Shown: piece by piece, positions 62,030-64,000 of the stretch | Layout of the letters: each line of letters opens with the position of its first letter | How positions within the stretch are numbered: position 1 is the stretch's first letter | Source: Phytoseiulus persimilis | Lineage: Eukaryota; Arthropoda; Arachnida; Mesostigmata; Phytoseiidae | DNA: 64,000 nt | Reading direction: 5' to 3' | NCBI GenBank assembly: GCA_037576195.1 | Contig: CM075102.1 | Location: forward strand, 930,001-994,000 | Made by a program: the position numbers and the translations under genes | The notes under the pieces: model-generated | The model's input: the letters and a program-made list of their open reading frames with translations, nothing else | Database searches by the model: none | Told to the model about the DNA's origin: nothing

Positions 62030-64000
62030 TCGAGGGAGCGGATTCACACAATATTCCACAGGTTATTCCACAGGGTGCGAAGCTCCCGAGCTTCAGCAGC
62101 GAGCACTCTCCATGGGACACTTGTGCGACGACCGACCGACCGGCGGCGGGGGTCGGCTACTCGACTAATTCCTCTGGTCGGGCGAAGGGACCGGTCCACT
62201 TCGTCCACTCACGAGGTAGAGCGTTAGCACACACGAGTTCAAGAGAACTCGCCCACGTCGGATGTTCTCGCACAATCTCGGTACACTTTGGGCCAGACAG
62301 CAGCGGCACGAACGGGAGAGCACGACCAGCAAGACGGGACCAGCTACTGTGGCAGAGGATACAGTCGGCGCGCTTGCTAGACTCTCTATGCTCTGAGAGG
62401 CGAGGAGGGGTTCAAGGCGGTGGCGACCCAGGGGGAGCGTTCACCGGATGCGGAGAGGGTCGAAGTTCAAAGCAGAGCCCAAAGGGAATCTGCTGTTGCC
62501 GCAGCCGCTGCTGTTCTTGTTGAGGAGATCGAGAACACGAGGAGAAGTTGGCCAACCGCTCGATCGGTCGGGCCACGACGACATGGCAGACGCCAGCTGA
62601 CACTATCGAACAGGGGTAGCCGGCCACGATGACGACGGCTGCCTGCTTGCTAACCGAGATATCGAGCGGACCGGAGCTCTGCTCTCAGTTTTGGGACTGA
62701 ACCTCAGACTCTCAAGGCCACCTCGGCCTGACTGCGAGCTTCAGCCAGAGTCGGGGGATCGTTCAGCCAACAACCATGTTACGCAACACGACTCGGGGGA
62801 GAGTTTCCGAGCGTCGCTCACACCGAAAACGGCGTCACAGTAGCGGCGTGGGGTAGCCGTGGCGACGACGTCAGCGGAGGAGGAGCCGCTGCCGCCGTCG
62901 TCGCCGCCACCGCCCGGTCGGTCGGTCCGAGCTCTTCGACAGACAGACAGACGGACGGTTCCGCCGACCAGGATGCGCGAGGCTCTGAACGATCGTCAAC
63001 CTCAGACGACGAAACTTGGCGGAAAGTTGCTCACGAACGTCGCTGCTTCCTCGGGCGTGAGCGCCGCTGAACCCTCCGAGCCCTCGAGCGATGGTCGTTC
63101 CGGGCCGTTTTGGCTTGCGACGAGCAACCACTGCGGAAATAACTCCCGAAAAAACTGGGGTCGCGACGAAGCCTTCGGGCTTCCGCAAGGTCTAGGTCGG
63201 GCGGCAAGTTCCCAGCCTGCTCGAAAAGAGAAATAATTCGATCCGGGGAGGATTCGCTCGCGTCTTATCGCACCTCGCGGGGAACATAATCCTTCTCATT
63301 TCCGTTAACCGTAGATCGCCGTGAACTTGAATGAATTCCGGACGGAGTATCAACTGGCTTCTGAAGTGGAAACATTGGGGGGATCTCGGGCTTCAAAGTT
63401 TCAATCGAGGGCTGTGAACCCCGTTATTCGGTCGAAGAAACGTGAACCGGAACGTTGAGCTTTGGGTTGGATGAACTTTGTAACATCGTCGGATTCCCAC
63501 GTCCAACAAGAGTCTTGAGAAAAATCTGCCTGCACTGATGATGGCGCGCTCGTTATCATCGTTGATGCGAGGGAAAATAATTAAATGGACTGAAATTAAC
63601 GACTCAAGTCTTCGTCGCGGTTCTGTTGGTTCAAGTGCATGAATGTGCGCGGGCGGTCGGGTGGCCGAATAAATGAGTGAACGCCCTCCCTTGAGCCGAA
63701 CGATTCCAAAAACTTCTCGCAACGCGCAGGAATAGATGAATAAAAAACACTAAAACAATGGTGGGGATCGCCGCCGTCGTCCGCTGATTCGTTCTTTACA
63801 TGAACACCTTATCTGCGTTGGCTGAGATCAGTTCTGCAGCAAACCGAAAAGCAAAAGTCACGAGGGTTCGGACCCCCCGAGCCTCTTTTTCCGTCAAGGA
63901 AACGAATCACCCGCTCGGTCCTTTTGGTCAATCCCTGCAGTGGTGATTGATGGCTGGTCGGGTTCGATTTCGAGCGACCGGGTCATTTCTGATTCCTTTC
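62030..64000. other. GC-rich upstream region, no supported gene
   Basis: Holds sequence upstream of the beta-subunit-like gene, with simple tracts such as ACAG repeats near 62938-62955. Plus-strand frames such as 62859-63236 are Pro/Ser-rich because of base composition and have no domain. No RNA gene seen up to the right edge. Confidence 0.45.

Noticed and set aside
62859-63236. 125-codon Pro/Ser-rich plus-strand ORF
   Set aside because: GC-rich promoter-like sequence; no domain, and the opposite strand is equally open.

Overview
The window is nuclear DNA of an arthropod, most likely a mite or other small-genome chelicerate. Evidence: multi-exon genes with short GT-AG introns (mostly about 60-300 bp), roughly even base composition, a cuticular CPAP/peritrophin protein, an arthropod-type gustatory receptor and decayed non-LTR retrotransposon sequence. 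The phyloseiid mite attribution is an inference from gene density and style; only a database search could settle it. No ORF-per-gene reading works here: nearly all genes had to be assembled from exons whose splice phases fit, and the exon lists are given in the evidence fields.

Layout. 1-454 (-): 5' end of NAC-alpha, running off the left edge. 0.5-5.4 kb: no recognised gene, but two coding-like minus-strand stretches. 5.6-7.4 kb (+): a crotonase-fold (enoyl-CoA hydratase/isomerase) protein. 8.8-15.6 kb (-): a secreted one-domain chitin-binding cuticle protein with a 3-kb intron and a TATA box upstream. 16.3-33 kb: a long stretch with no gene I can support. 33.5-41.3 kb (-): Tango1, the ER-exit-site cargo receptor. 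42.4-44.9 kb (-): AFG1L, a mitochondrial AAA ATPase. 46.6-47.6 kb (-): a single-exon gustatory receptor. 48-55.3 kb: repeat-rich debris including a broken LINE reverse transcriptase and a diverged inverted repeat. 56.0-58.2 kb (+): a secreted, probably GPI-anchored leucine-rich/solenoid protein. 58.7-62.0 kb (-): a Na+/K+-ATPase beta-subunit-like protein with an unusually long cytoplasmic N-terminus, ending tail-to-tail with the previous gene. 62-64 kb: GC-rich upstream sequence with no supported gene.

The genes are unrelated housekeeping and cell-surface functions (nascent-chain handling, lipid/acyl-CoA metabolism, cuticle, secretion, mitochondrial quality control, taste, ion-pump assembly) rather than a pathway cluster. 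I do not see a clear new biological system. The best candidates for follow-up are the solenoid ectoprotein, the extended beta-subunit N-terminus and the low-complexity insertions in Tango1.
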